Assembly (NCBI GenBank): GCA_002343505.1 | Contig: DDQZ01000110.1 | Location: 140,891-181,516, forward strand | Direction: 5' to 3' | DNA length: 40,626 nt | DNA from: Verrucomicrobiaceae bacterium UBA2429 | GTDB lineage: Bacteria; Verrucomicrobiota; Verrucomicrobiia; Verrucomicrobiales; Verrucomicrobiaceae | Part shown: positions 9,235-17,645 of the stretch, in pieces | How the letters are laid out: each line of letters begins with the position of its first letter | How positions within the stretch are numbered: position 1 is the first letter of the stretch | The notes under the pieces: model-generated | The model's database searches: none | Told to the model about the DNA's origin: nothing | Seen by the model: only the letters and a program-made list of their open reading frames with translations | Translations under genes and position numbers: made by a program

Positions 9235-11121
9235 TCAGGGGGCTTCGTCAAAACGCTTGCGCAGCTCGTTGAAGTAGCGGCGCACCTGCTCGCGGCGGGT
9301 GGCGGGGAGTGCGGTGTCATCAAGCGCGGCCTCCTCGGCGGCGAGGAATTCCACCGCGGTTTGAGTGGCGGAGTTCCCGGCAGTTTCCTGGCGGATGCCT
9401 CCGGCCACGGCGCGCGTGCTGGAGGGGCCCTCGGCTCCGGGCTGGGCGTTGACGACGGAGGCGCCCGCGCTGTCCTGCCGGGCGGTGGGGGCGGCATTGA
9501 GATCGGCGGTGCCGGCGCCGGGGTCGCGGCCTCCAGGCATGGCGAGCATGATGGTCGGCTGATCGGACGAGTCACCGGGAGGGCCGCCGGGCATGATGAT
9601 CCCCGGCGGCTTGTCCCCAGGCTTTTGGCCGGGGACAGGGGCGAGGAGCATCGGCGCGCCATCCTGTCCTTGCTGTCCCGGCTGGCCGGGCTGCGCCATT
9701 TGCATCTGGCGGCCCTGGCCCTGGCCTTGACCTGGCTGCATGACACTCATTGGCTGGCCCTGGCTTTGCTGCTGCTGGCCGAGTCCGGGAGGTTGCAGGG
9801 GCTGCTGAGCACCCTGGCCTTCCTGGCCCGGCTGCGCCTGGCCGACCTGGGGGGTGGCGCCGCTCTGACTCTGCCGCCCTTGCTGGCCGGGGGCGCTCAT
9901 GGGCTGCATGGCGCTGGATTCCTCCTGGCCGGCGATGTTGCCGCCGGCTTCGCGGAGCTGCTGGGCGAGTTTTTCGAGCTCCTTGCGCCCTTGCTCGCGC
10001 AGGGACATGCCACGCAGTTTCTCCGCCAGTTTTTCAAACTCGGCACCCGCGGCCTGCGCCTGCTCCTTGCGCATCTGCTCGTCCGCAGCCAGCACATGCT
10101 GGCCGAGGGTGCGCGCGCGGTCCTCCGGCTCGGACTGTTTCCCGGCCTCCTGGAGCGCGCCGCTCACGCGCTCGCGCGCCTCCTTGGGCAAATCGGCGGC
10201 TTTGAGCCGGTCGGCGAGCGCGTCGGCGGCGGCGGCGGCGAGGGCGGCGTCGCGGCTGGCGGCGGCGTCGCCGAGGTCGGCGGTGTCTGCCTGGCGGCGC
10301 AGGGCCTCGATGAGTTTTTCAGAAGCCCACGCGTCCTTGTCCGAGGCGAGTTTTTCGGCCAGGCGCTCGGCCTCCCGGGCGCGGCGCTCCAGCTCGCTCA
10401 TGACTTCGCGCGCGCTTTTGCCGGCACCGCTCTGGAGTTCATGGGCGGTGTCCTGGAGTTTTTGTTTGAGGTTTTCGAGCGCTTCTTTTTCCCCGGCGTC
10501 GAGACCCTCCAGGTTTTTCTTCTCCCACTCGGAGCGGGCGAGTTTTTCGGCTTCGCGGCGCGCGGCCTCGCTCATGGCCGCGTCGAGCGCGTTGTCTGCG
10601 GAGGCATCCTCTCCGTAGCGCTTCCCGGCGAGGCCGCCGGCGAGCGCGAGCACGAGCGGCAGCCAGAGCCAGCGGGCGGGGCGCAGGGGCAGCTCGCGCA
10701 TGAGGCGGGGCAGGGCCTGGGGGATGCGGGTGCGCTGGGTGTCGAGGTGGGCGCGAGCGGCGGCGTTGAGCGCGCCGCCTTTTTGCTCGAACCACCAGGC
10801 GGCGGCGAATGCCTCCCGCCGGCCTGCGGACTCGTCCCAGAGGGCGAGCGCGCTGTAGGCTCCCGGCCTGCGCCACGCGGCCCAGGCCAGCGCGCCGGCG
10901 AGCCAGAGGAAGGGGGCCGCCTTTAATAAGGTGATGCTACCGCCGATGCCTGACATGGCGCCCAGGGCCAGAGCGCAGGTGAGCGCCGTCGCCGGCCAGA
11001 GTGTGGTGTTCATGCTGGCGACCCAGCGGCGCAGCACGACCCAGGCTGTAACGCGCCGCGCGACTGAGGCGAAGGATAATTCGGGGGGGGCGGGCTGTGA
11101 CATGGGGTTTTCGATGAGCAT
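9235..11121 (-). CDS. Gln/Gly-rich coiled-coil membrane protein, DUF4175-like build
   Basis: The 628-residue product has hydrophobic N-terminal segments near residues 39-60 and 68-84 and a third near 152-166. A long Ala/Glu/Lys/Arg-rich coiled-coil region covers about 175-395. A low-complexity Gln/Gly/Pro/Met segment follows (about 395-490), then a Pro/Gly/Ala linker and a short C-terminal helix ending RREQVRRYFNELRKRF. This order, and the final RRYF/Y helix, resemble the DUF4175-type protein truncated at the left edge. It is probably an inner-membrane protein with a large periplasmic domain; function unknown. A GGGAGG at 11135-11140 lies 13 bases upstream of the chosen start. An alternative start is the ATG at 11101-11103. 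It follows the sulfatase gene by 51 bases. Confidence 0.7.
   Translation of the reverse strand: MLIENPMSQPAPPELSFASVARRVTAWVVLRRWVASMNTTLWPATALTCALALGAMSGIGGSITLLKAAPFLWLAGALAWAAWRRPGAYSALALWDESAGRREAFAAAWWFEQKGGALNAAARAHLDTQRTRIPQALPRLMRELPLRPARWLWLPLVLALAGGLAGKRYGEDASADNALDAAMSEAARREAEKLARSEWEKKNLEGLDAGEKEALENLKQKLQDTAHELQSGAGKSAREVMSELERRAREAERLAEKLASDKDAWASEKLIEALRRQADTADLGDAAASRDAALAAAAADALADRLKAADLPKEARERVSGALQEAGKQSEPEDRARTLGQHVLAADEQMRKEQAQAAGAEFEKLAEKLRGMSLREQGRKELEKLAQQLREAGGNIAGQEESSAMQPMSAPGQQGRQSQSGATPQVGQAQPGQEGQGAQQPLQPPGLGQQQQSQGQPMSVMQPGQGQGQGRQMQMAQPGQPGQQGQDGAPMLLAPVPGQKPGDKPPGIIMPGGPPGDSSDQPTIMLAMPGGRDPGAGTADLNAAPTARQDSAGASVVNAQPGAEGPSSTRAVAGGIRQETAGNSATQTAVEFLAAEEAALDDTALPATRREQVRRYFNELRKRFDEAP
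9650..9920 (-). repeat. Gln/Gly/Pro low-complexity coding segment
   Basis: The frame encodes runs such as GQQGRQSQSG, QPGQEGQGAQQP, GLGQQQQSQGQP and GQPGQQGQDG. The underlying DNA contains short GGC-CTG and CTG-GCC based repeats. They are in frame and probably encode a disordered spacer. Confidence 0.6.
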
Positions 11122-11172
11122 AACGAGCGCCAGTCCTCCCCATTCAGCAGGAAATGCCGCTCCAGGAGGATT

Positions 11173-12537
11173 TCAGCGGACTTTGATCTCTTTTTCAGTG
11201 GCGTCCATTTCGGCCTCCCAGCGGGCGAGGCGGGCTTTGAGGCCGGTGACGATTTCGGGGTGCTGGTAGCCGAGGTTGACGCGCTCTCCAGGGTCGTCTT
11301 TGAGATCAAAAAGCAGGTCCATGGTGTTGCCGTCGTTGATGTATTTCCACCGGCCGTGGCGGATGGCTTTCATCTTGCGGTTGCTGCGGTCCATGCGCCA
11401 GCAGAGGGAGCGATCGGGCGCGGGGGCCTGGCCGAGGGCGAGGGGGAGGAGGTCCACGCCGTCGAGCGGTTTGTCCCCGGGCAGGGGCTGGCCGGCGGCT
11501 TTGAGGAAGGTGGCGTGCAGGTCCATTGTGATGGCGGGGGCGGCGCAGGTGGCGGCTTTGGGCAGGCGGGCGGGCCAGCGCATGAGGCAGGGGACGCGGA
11601 TGCCGCCCTCCCAGAGGGTGGCTTTGTGGTGGAAGAAGGGGGCGTTGCTGGCCCAGCGCTCGCCGCCGTTGTCGCTGGAGAAGACGATGAGGGTGTCGTC
11701 GGCGATGCCGCGCGCTTCGAGTTCGGCGAGGATCATGCCGACGCCGTCGTCCACGCGCTCGAGCATGGCTTGGTAGATGGCGCGGGAACCGGTGAGCATG
11801 TTTGCCTTGGTGACCATGGGGGTCTGGGGCGCGTCCGGCGGCTGGAAGGGGGCGTGGACGGCGAGGTGGGGGACATAGAGAAAGAAGGGCTTTTTGCCCC
11901 TGCCGCCGTGCTGGCGGATGAAGCGGGCGGCGCGCTCGTTGACGAGGTCGGTGAAGTAACCCTCCATTTGCACGGGCTGGAGTCCGTCCCGCAGGGCGTG
12001 GGTGCCGTCGAAGTAGGTGTGGCGGTAAAAGTCGGCGTGGCCGAGCAGCTCGCCGAAGTATTCGTCAAAGCCGCGGTGGAGGGGGTTGTACTCGTCCTTG
12101 TGGCCGAGGTGCCATTTGCCGAAGGCGCCGGTGGTGTAGCCGGCGGTCTTGAGGCGCTGTGCGATGGTGGTCTCGCCGGCGGGCAGGCCGAGGCCGTGAA
12201 CGTCGGGCTCGGGCACCCATTCTCCGCCGACTTTGCGCCATTGCTCGACCTGGTAGCCGAAGGCGAACTCGATGCCGGTGCGCTGCTGCCAGCGCCCGGT
12301 CATGAAACCGACGCGGGTGGGGGTGCAGACGGGGGCGTTGGAGTAGAAGTCGGTGAACTTCACGCCCTCGGCGGCGAGGCGGTCTATGTGCGGGGTGCGG
12401 ATGTCTTTGGCGCCGGTGCAGCCGAGGTCGCCGTAGCCCATGTCATCCACGAGGATGAAGATGATGTTCGGCGGAGCTGCGTGAAGGGCGGCAGCGGCAA
12501 GCATGGAGAGGAGGAAGGCGGCGCGGAGGTTTTTCAT
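11173..12537 (-). CDS. Exported sulfatase (formylglycine-type arylsulfatase family)
   Basis: The 454-residue product has a signal peptide (about 1-21), then PNIIFILVDDMGYGDLGC, whose paired Asp residues (31, 32) are metal ligands. The modification motif is CTPTR, with Cys71 expected to become formylglycine, followed by VGFMTGR. The second family signature appears as FGKWHLGH, and SSDNGGERW supplies further metal ligands. It should hydrolyse a sulfate ester in the periplasm or outside the cell; substrate unknown, though sulfated polysaccharide is likely given the lineage. It requires a formylglycine-generating enzyme or anSME encoded elsewhere. It starts 15 bases after the PAP2 gene and is probably in the same transcript. 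Confidence 0.92.
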   Translation of the reverse strand: MKNLRAAFLLSMLAAAALHAAPPNIIFILVDDMGYGDLGCTGAKDIRTPHIDRLAAEGVKFTDFYSNAPVCTPTRVGFMTGRWQQRTGIEFAFGYQVEQWRKVGGEWVPEPDVHGLGLPAGETTIAQRLKTAGYTTGAFGKWHLGHKDEYNPLHRGFDEYFGELLGHADFYRHTYFDGTHALRDGLQPVQMEGYFTDLVNERAARFIRQHGGRGKKPFFLYVPHLAVHAPFQPPDAPQTPMVTKANMLTGSRAIYQAMLERVDDGVGMILAELEARGIADDTLIVFSSDNGGERWASNAPFFHHKATLWEGGIRVPCLMRWPARLPKAATCAAPAITMDLHATFLKAAGQPLPGDKPLDGVDLLPLALGQAPAPDRSLCWRMDRSNRKMKAIRHGRWKYINDGNTMDLLFDLKDDPGERVNLGYQHPEIVTGLKARLARWEAEMDATEKEIKVR

Positions 12538-12552
12538 CTCCGGCGAGCCTAT

Positions 12553-13236
12553 TCAATCCGCCGTGGCTGTGGCAAGCGCGGAGTGGGGGCTTTTTTTCGA
12601 GGCCAATGAGGCGGCCGTCATTTGATGGCGCGCGGCGAGCTTTGCGGCGGCCCAGCCGGCGAGACGCACGGCTCCCCAGCCGAGCAGGATGCCGATGCCG
12701 GTTGAGGGAATGACATCGCTGGGCCAGTGCGCGCCTACATAGACGCGGGACCAGGCGACGGCGGCGGCGAACATGAAGGCCAGGATGCCCCAGCGCCGGT
12801 AAAAGAGGGCGACGACGGTGGCGAGGGCGAACATGTTCACCGTGTGGCTGCTGGGGAAGGATTTGCGGTCGGGGCTGGCCTTCCTGACGCCGGGCTTCTG
12901 GACAGGCGGAAGGAACAGGCGGCGGAACTCGGGCTGGGGAGCCTTGCCGAGATCGCGCACGACAACTTCCTCCCGGGCGTCGCGCGGACGGACCTGGCCG
13001 GTGTGTTTTTTGAGCACGTTGCCCACGATGCCGTCGCCGGTGCCGACGGCGACGCCGACGCACAGGAGCATGAGCCGGGCGCGCGCGCCGCCGCGCCATA
13101 AAATGGCGATGACGAGGAGAATGAGCAGGGGCACCCAGGCTTGAATGCAGGAGACGGCGGGCATGAGCCAGTCCAGGACCGGGTGCGTCCAGTCCTGGTT
13201 GATCTTTCGCAGCAGATGCAGATCCCAGTCCATCAT
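12553..13236 (-). CDS. PAP2-family membrane phosphatase
   Basis: The 227-residue membrane protein carries all three PAP2 phosphatase motifs: KKHTGQVRP (Lys77 to Arg83-Pro84), SFPSSHTVN (PSSH at 128-131) and SRVYVGAHWPSD (Arg164, His170, Asp174). Family members dephosphorylate undecaprenyl pyrophosphate, phosphatidylglycerol phosphate or lipid A. The segment between motifs one and two is long and charged, as in LpxE/LpxF-like members. I placed the start at 13234-13236, where ATGA overlaps the stop of the upstream glycosyltransferase and implies translational coupling. The frame is open to 13269, and a second ATG follows directly. Pairing with a GT39 enzyme suggests action on a lipid-linked sugar. 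Confidence 0.88.
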   Translation of the reverse strand: MMDWDLHLLRKINQDWTHPVLDWLMPAVSCIQAWVPLLILLVIAILWRGGARARLMLLCVGVAVGTGDGIVGNVLKKHTGQVRPRDAREEVVVRDLGKAPQPEFRRLFLPPVQKPGVRKASPDRKSFPSSHTVNMFALATVVALFYRRWGILAFMFAAAVAWSRVYVGAHWPSDVIPSTGIGILLGWGAVRLAGWAAAKLAARHQMTAASLASKKSPHSALATATAD

Positions 13237-14774
13237 GGTGCGGAGGTCATGCCGCCCGCCCTGGTCCAAGTCAAAAGGTTCCTGGCGAGAAAAACGTCAA
13301 AATAACGGACATGCCCGCCGCCGAGAGGAGTCTCGATGCGTCCGAGGCGCTCGGCATTCTCGAAGCAGGCGCGGAGGGGCGCTTTGAGTTCGGCGGGGGC
13401 TTCCTTGCCGGGCTGGAAAATGAGGGCGTCGTCCCCGAGGCGCTCCTCGGGGCCGGGCCAGACCTCGTATTGGGACTCCACATCGGCGGTCTTGCTCCAG
13501 CGATAGACGCGCGGCTGCTGCGGCATGTGGAAGGCGAGCTGGGCGGCGTCATACCGGTAGCCGGCCACGAGCACGAAAGCGCGCCTCGGGTTCGGGATGT
13601 CATCGAGGAAAGCGCCCGCCTGACTGCCGGTCTCGTGCCAGCCCTGCATCTCGACGAGTTTCTTGTGGCCTTTGAGATCGGTGAGGAAGATGACAAGCAG
13701 TGCGAGGTGAAGCAAGGCGGTGACGCTGCCGGCGACACGCAGGCTCCACTTTTTCCACGCGGAGCGCGGGGGGAATGGCAGACGCCCCTCCAGCCAGGCG
13801 GCGGCGAGGATGAAGAGTGGGACATAAAAGACAGCGGGCCAGTTCGGGTTGATGCGCTGGCGCAGGGACAGCAGCAGGAAGCCAAGCAGCGGCAGCACGG
13901 AGAAGACCAGCAGGTAGCGCTCCCGGCTGCCGAGGGCGCGCCAGTTTTTCAGAGACAGCCAGGCCGCAAAAATGAGCGTGGCGAAGGTGACGGGCGTGTA
14001 GACCAGCGCCTGCACGGCGGGGAACTCGAGGGTGCGCCCGAGCCATTTGCCCATGCCGAGGCTCTCCGTGTCGAAGTGGTGCCTCGTGTGCTCCAGGGTG
14101 ACCCACTCGTGGCGCGCGTTCCACATCAGCACGGGGGTGATGAAGGCCATGCCGGCGAGAGCTGCGAGCCAGAAGCCTGGGCGGGCGAGCATGGGGCGGC
14201 TGTCTTTGGAAACCGCGCTGAAAACCAGCGCCAGCGCGGGAAAGACGAGCATCATCTGCTTGCTCAGAACGCCAAAGCCAAGCGCGAGCGCCAGCACGAG
14301 CCACCAGGCGGGCTTTGCCTCCTCCGCCGCGCGCCAGAGCGCCAGCATGGCGAGCGACCAGGCCAGCAGCAGCGGGGCGTCTATGGTGAAAAAAAGGTTC
14401 AGCCCGGCATTGCCCGGCGTGAGCACGATGAGCAGCGCGGCCAGGCAGGCGGCACGCGCGCCGTAGAGATCGCGCGCAAGCGAGAAGACGGCGGCGAGCG
14501 TGCCCGTGCTCAGCAGCAGCGGCGCGAGGCGGATGCCCCACTCGGCATTGCCGGTGAGCCAGCCCGCGAGGCCCATGAGCCAGCCGATCATCGGCGGTTT
14601 GCTAAAATAACCCCAGTCCGGCTGGCGCCCCCAGTCCCAGTAATACGCCTCGTCTCCGAGCAGGTCCGCCTGCTGGCAGAAGAAGAGCATGAAGGCCAGG
14701 CGGAAGGCGAAGACTGCGGCGAGCCCCCGCCAAAAGAGGCGGGTCCAGAGGGTGTCGTCGGAATGGGATGTCAA
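13233..14774 (-). CDS. GT39-family (ArnT/PMT-like) membrane glycosyltransferase
   Basis: The 513-residue protein has a large set of hydrophobic helices and the GT39 first-loop motif LGDEAYYWDWG, with Asp41-Glu42 as the expected catalytic acidic pair, followed by FSKPPMIGWLMGL. This layout is shared by ArnT, Pmt-type and other polyprenyl-phosphate-sugar transferases that add a sugar to lipid A, protein or another periplasmic acceptor. The C-terminal 100 residues form a soluble domain. Acceptor and donor are unknown. Its stop overlaps the PAP2 start (ATGA), so the two are likely co-translated and may modify the same lipid. It is the first gene of the minus-strand run. Confidence 0.85.
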   Translation of the reverse strand: MTSHSDDTLWTRLFWRGLAAVFAFRLAFMLFFCQQADLLGDEAYYWDWGRQPDWGYFSKPPMIGWLMGLAGWLTGNAEWGIRLAPLLLSTGTLAAVFSLARDLYGARAACLAALLIVLTPGNAGLNLFFTIDAPLLLAWSLAMLALWRAAEEAKPAWWLVLALALGFGVLSKQMMLVFPALALVFSAVSKDSRPMLARPGFWLAALAGMAFITPVLMWNARHEWVTLEHTRHHFDTESLGMGKWLGRTLEFPAVQALVYTPVTFATLIFAAWLSLKNWRALGSRERYLLVFSVLPLLGFLLLSLRQRINPNWPAVFYVPLFILAAAWLEGRLPFPPRSAWKKWSLRVAGSVTALLHLALLVIFLTDLKGHKKLVEMQGWHETGSQAGAFLDDIPNPRRAFVLVAGYRYDAAQLAFHMPQQPRVYRWSKTADVESQYEVWPGPEERLGDDALIFQPGKEAPAELKAPLRACFENAERLGRIETPLGGGHVRYFDVFLARNLLTWTRAGGMTSAP

Positions 14775-14922
14775 AATATGAGGGCGAAAAAAATGCTAGA
14801 CCACGATCACGCACCCGCAAGGCCGGGCTGACGTCAGCGGCTGGCATGGCTCATGGCGCATCCGTGAAACGATGGGGTTGACAGAGGTGACATTTTTGGA
14901 GATGAGTCAGGTGAATTACTTG

Positions 14923-15648
14923 ATGAAGCTCATGAAGATTCGACCATTCCGCGCACTTGCTCTCATCACCTGCCTGGCTGCCTTGCTTGGCACCGCCTAT
15001 TCAGAAATCCGCACCTTCACCAGTTCCGACGGCCGCAGCGTGGACGCGGAAATCGTGGCGGCGACTGCGGAAGATGTGACGTTGAAGCTGGCCGCCGGCC
15101 AGACTCTGGCCACGCCTTTGAGCCGCTTCAGCCTGGAGGATCAGAAATTCATCGCCGCGTGGCGGAAGCAGAATCCGGTGAAAATCAACTACAGCTTCCA
15201 GGCCAGCTATACCAAGGAGAAGACGGACAGCATGAAAGCCAAGCGCGGCAGTGAAACCATCACCACCGAGACCTGGGTGTGCAAGATGAAGGTGGCCAAC
15301 CGCTCCGGCCAGACTTTGGAAAATGTGAAGCTGGACTACTCGGTCTTTTACAATCAGATGGACATGGGCAAGCCTGTGCTGCGCCGCAGCAACGGCAGTG
15401 TCACCATTCCTAAAATCCGCGGCAATGAGGAGTTGGTCCTGCCCACCGGGGAGGTGAAGCTGAACAGCGTCCAGCTTGAGGGCGGCTACTATTACACGGA
15501 CGGCTCGCGAGCGCGGCAAAAGGACGCGCTCGCCGGAATGACCATCAGCTTCAAGCATGAGGGCAGGGAGGTCTTCACCTGGGCTTCGCAGGGCATGGAG
15601 GGCAAGACCGGCACTGCGTCGGGCACGCAGGGTTCGCTCTCCCAGTGA
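14923..15648 (+). CDS. Exported SLA1-homology (SHD1) domain protein
   Basis: The 241-residue product has an N-terminal signal peptide (hydrophobic about residues 10-24, ending near TAYS). Residues about 28-81 match the SHD1 type of small beta domain: RTFTSSDGRSVDAEIVAA, VTLKLAAGQTLATPLSRFS, then LEDQKFIAAWR. Such domains are expanded in Planctomycetes and Verrucomicrobia. The remainder is a beta-rich domain of unknown role. I chose the ATG at 14923 because AGGTGA at 14909-14914 lies 8 bases upstream and it places the signal peptide at the N-terminus; earlier in-frame ATGs exist at 14872 and 14902. It is transcribed divergently from the glycosyltransferase. Confidence 0.78.
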   Translation: MKLMKIRPFRALALITCLAALLGTAYSEIRTFTSSDGRSVDAEIVAATAEDVTLKLAAGQTLATPLSRFSLEDQKFIAAWRKQNPVKINYSFQASYTKEKTDSMKAKRGSETITTETWVCKMKVANRSGQTLENVKLDYSVFYNQMDMGKPVLRRSNGSVTIPKIRGNEELVLPTGEVKLNSVQLEGGYYYTDGSRARQKDALAGMTISFKHEGREVFTWASQGMEGKTGTASGTQGSLSQ

Positions 15649-15680
15649 GCGGCGTCCGCCCTTGCCCGGGCGCGGCGCTT

Positions 15681-16808
15681 TCACGCCCGGTTCATGCGCA
15701 CATCCAGCCACACCGCGCCGAGCAGGACGAGGCCGCGCACGACGAGCTTGTGCTCCGGGGTCACGGACATCAGGGTCATGCCGTTGAGCAGCACGGCCAT
15801 GATGAGCGCGCCGAAAATGACGCCGATGACACTGCCGCGCCCGCCGCGCAGGCTGACCCCCCCGATGACGCAGGCGGCCACGGCGTCGAGCTCCATCCAC
15901 TCGCCGAGGTCGGGAGTGGAGTTTCCAGTGTAGGAGGTGAGCATGAAGCCGGTGACAGCCACGATGCCGCCCATGAGCGCGAACGCGCCGACGACGACGC
16001 GCCGCACCGGCACGCCGGAGACAAAGGCAGCCTCTGGATTTCCGCCGATGGCGTAAAGATGCCGGCCAAAGGCGGTGTGGCGCGTCAGCACCCAGACCGC
16101 GCAGGCCACCGCGCCGAAGATGAGCGCGGGCAGCGGCACGCCGCGAAACTGGCTGGTGATGATGACGAAGAGCAGCACCGCCTGCGCGCCGATGAAAAAG
16201 CGCAGAAAGGATGTCTCCGCGTCCGGCACAGCGAATCCCGCCGCCCGCGCCGAGGCGCGCCCGCGCCAGGCGCAGAAGCCGAGCGCGGCGATGATCAGGG
16301 CGGCAAACGCCCAGCCGAGAGGCGGCGGCAGATACCAGGTGCTGAGCAGGGAGTAGAGATTTGTCTGGCCGCCCGGCACAACGGGGATGGTTTGATTCTG
16401 AATGACCAGCCAGAACAGGCCGCGAAACATGAGCAGGCCGGCCAGTGTGACGATGAAGGCGGGGATGCGCTCGCGCACGATCAGCCAGCCTTTGGCCCAC
16501 CAGACCAGCAGGCCGGCGGCAAAGGCGATGCCCAGCGCCACGGGCGAGGGCAGTCCTGCGCGCGCGGTCAGCACGGTGGCGATGCCGCTGAGCAGGGCCA
16601 GCCCGCTGCCGACAGAGAGGTCAATATGCCCCGGCAGGATGACCAGCAGCATGCCCATCGCCAGAGTGGCGGTGATGGACAGCTCGGTCATGAGCAGGGA
16701 GAGATTCCGCGAGTCCACAAACTTCGGCTCTACAACGGCGAAGAACGCGGTGACGCCAAGCAGCGCCAGACCGATGGAGAAGTCGCGGTAGGAGAGGGCG
16801 CGGGTCAT
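15681..16808 (-). CDS. Sugar ABC transporter permease (XylH/RbsC-like), orphan
   Basis: The 375-residue protein has roughly ten hydrophobic helices and the hallmark segment VILPGHIDLSVGSG near residues 57-70, seen in branched-chain/ribose/xylose-type permeases (BPD_transp_2). It also has FGRHLYAIGGNPEAAFVSGV and a GGVSLRGGRGSVIG segment typical of XylH/RbsC. Length is close to XylH (about 390). It should form the channel of a CUT2-type sugar importer. No ATPase or sugar-binding gene is adjacent, so partners are elsewhere or the system is unusual. It begins 24 bases after the TatD-family hydrolase and probably belongs to its operon. Confidence 0.88.
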   Translation of the reverse strand: MTRALSYRDFSIGLALLGVTAFFAVVEPKFVDSRNLSLLMTELSITATLAMGMLLVILPGHIDLSVGSGLALLSGIATVLTARAGLPSPVALGIAFAAGLLVWWAKGWLIVRERIPAFIVTLAGLLMFRGLFWLVIQNQTIPVVPGGQTNLYSLLSTWYLPPPLGWAFAALIIAALGFCAWRGRASARAAGFAVPDAETSFLRFFIGAQAVLLFVIITSQFRGVPLPALIFGAVACAVWVLTRHTAFGRHLYAIGGNPEAAFVSGVPVRRVVVGAFALMGGIVAVTGFMLTSYTGNSTPDLGEWMELDAVAACVIGGVSLRGGRGSVIGVIFGALIMAVLLNGMTLMSVTPEHKLVVRGLVLLGAVWLDVRMNRA

Positions 16809-16832
16809 GGGCGGGAGAGGCCGGGGGCAGCC

Positions 16833-17639
16833 TCATGCGGGAGGTTGAAACTTGGGGCACTGCCTCATGAAAGCCACCGGGTTCTCCCAGGCCACACGCT
16901 GGATCATCTCCCGGCTCCAGCCGCGCTGGCGCATGGCCTGCATGGTCTTCGGCACGGCCAGCGGGTCGCTCACACCCCAGTCGCAGGCGCTGTTCATCCA
17001 GATGCGCGCGGCTTTGCGCTGCTCCAGCATGTCAATGGCGCGGTGCGGGGTGCATTTGCTCTCCGGGTAAAGAGTGATGCCGGCCCAGAAGCCGTGGTCG
17101 AGCACATGGTCAATGGTATGCTCCTCCACATGGTCAATGATGACGCGCTCTGGCCGGATGGCGGGAAAGTTTTTCAGCGCTTCCACGATCAGGCGGGTGC
17201 CCTTGAGCTTGTCTTCCAGGTGCGGGGTGTGAACGAGCACGAGCTGGCCGTGGTCCTGGGCCACCTGAAGATGGCGTTCGAAGATGCGCAGCTCGTTGCG
17301 GCTGTTTTTGTTCAGGCCGATCTCGCCGATGCCGAGCACGCCCGGCTTGCCGAGGAACTCCGGGATGATCCCGATGACCTCCTCCGCCAGCTTCAAATCC
17401 TCCGCCTCCTTTGGATTGATGCACAGCCAGCAGTAATGGGCGACGCCGAACTTCGCCGCGCGCTTCGGCTCATACTCGGTGATCTGGCGGAAGTAGTCGT
17501 AAAAGCCTTGCGCCGACGCGCGGTCGAAGCCGGCCCAGAACGCGGGTTCGCAGATCGCGCGGCAGCCGGCCAGCGCCATGCGCTCATAGTCGTCCGTGGT
17601 GCGGCTGACCATGTGTCCGTGGGGTTCGATGTAGTTCAT
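16833..17639 (-). CDS. TatD-family metal-dependent hydrolase of the Ebo (EboB-like) type
   Basis: The 268-residue product is an amidohydrolase-like TIM barrel. Probable metal ligands are HGH (His7, His9), Glu106 in GIGEIGLN, His137 in LVHTPH, His170 in IIDH and Asp220 in NSACDWG. The segments SRTTDDYERMALAG, CEPAFW, INPKEAE, NSACDWGVSDPLAVPKT and WENPVAFM are, from memory, distinctive of TatD-like hydrolases encoded in ebo gene clusters, which are implicated in moving secondary metabolites to the periplasm in cyanobacteria and others. Substrate is unknown. No UbiA-like or dehydroquinate-synthase-like ebo partner adjoins it. It starts 6 bases after a small unknown gene and precedes an ABC permease. 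Confidence 0.82.
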   Translation of the reverse strand: MNYIEPHGHMVSRTTDDYERMALAGCRAICEPAFWAGFDRASAQGFYDYFRQITEYEPKRAAKFGVAHYCWLCINPKEAEDLKLAEEVIGIIPEFLGKPGVLGIGEIGLNKNSRNELRIFERHLQVAQDHGQLVLVHTPHLEDKLKGTRLIVEALKNFPAIRPERVIIDHVEEHTIDHVLDHGFWAGITLYPESKCTPHRAIDMLEQRKAARIWMNSACDWGVSDPLAVPKTMQAMRQRGWSREMIQRVAWENPVAFMRQCPKFQPPA

Positions 17640-17645
17640 GGCGTG

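Noticed and set aside
9169..10926. Long plus-strand open frame opposite the Gln-rich coiled-coil gene
   Set aside because: It is a shadow of GC-rich coding DNA: Gly/Ala/Arg/Leu-heavy translation, no recognisable domain, and the opposite strand has membrane helices, a coiled coil and family features.
15666..15690. Seven-base-pair hairpin CCGGGCG/CGCCCGG across the permease stop
   Set aside because: No T tract on either strand and short; not enough for a terminator.
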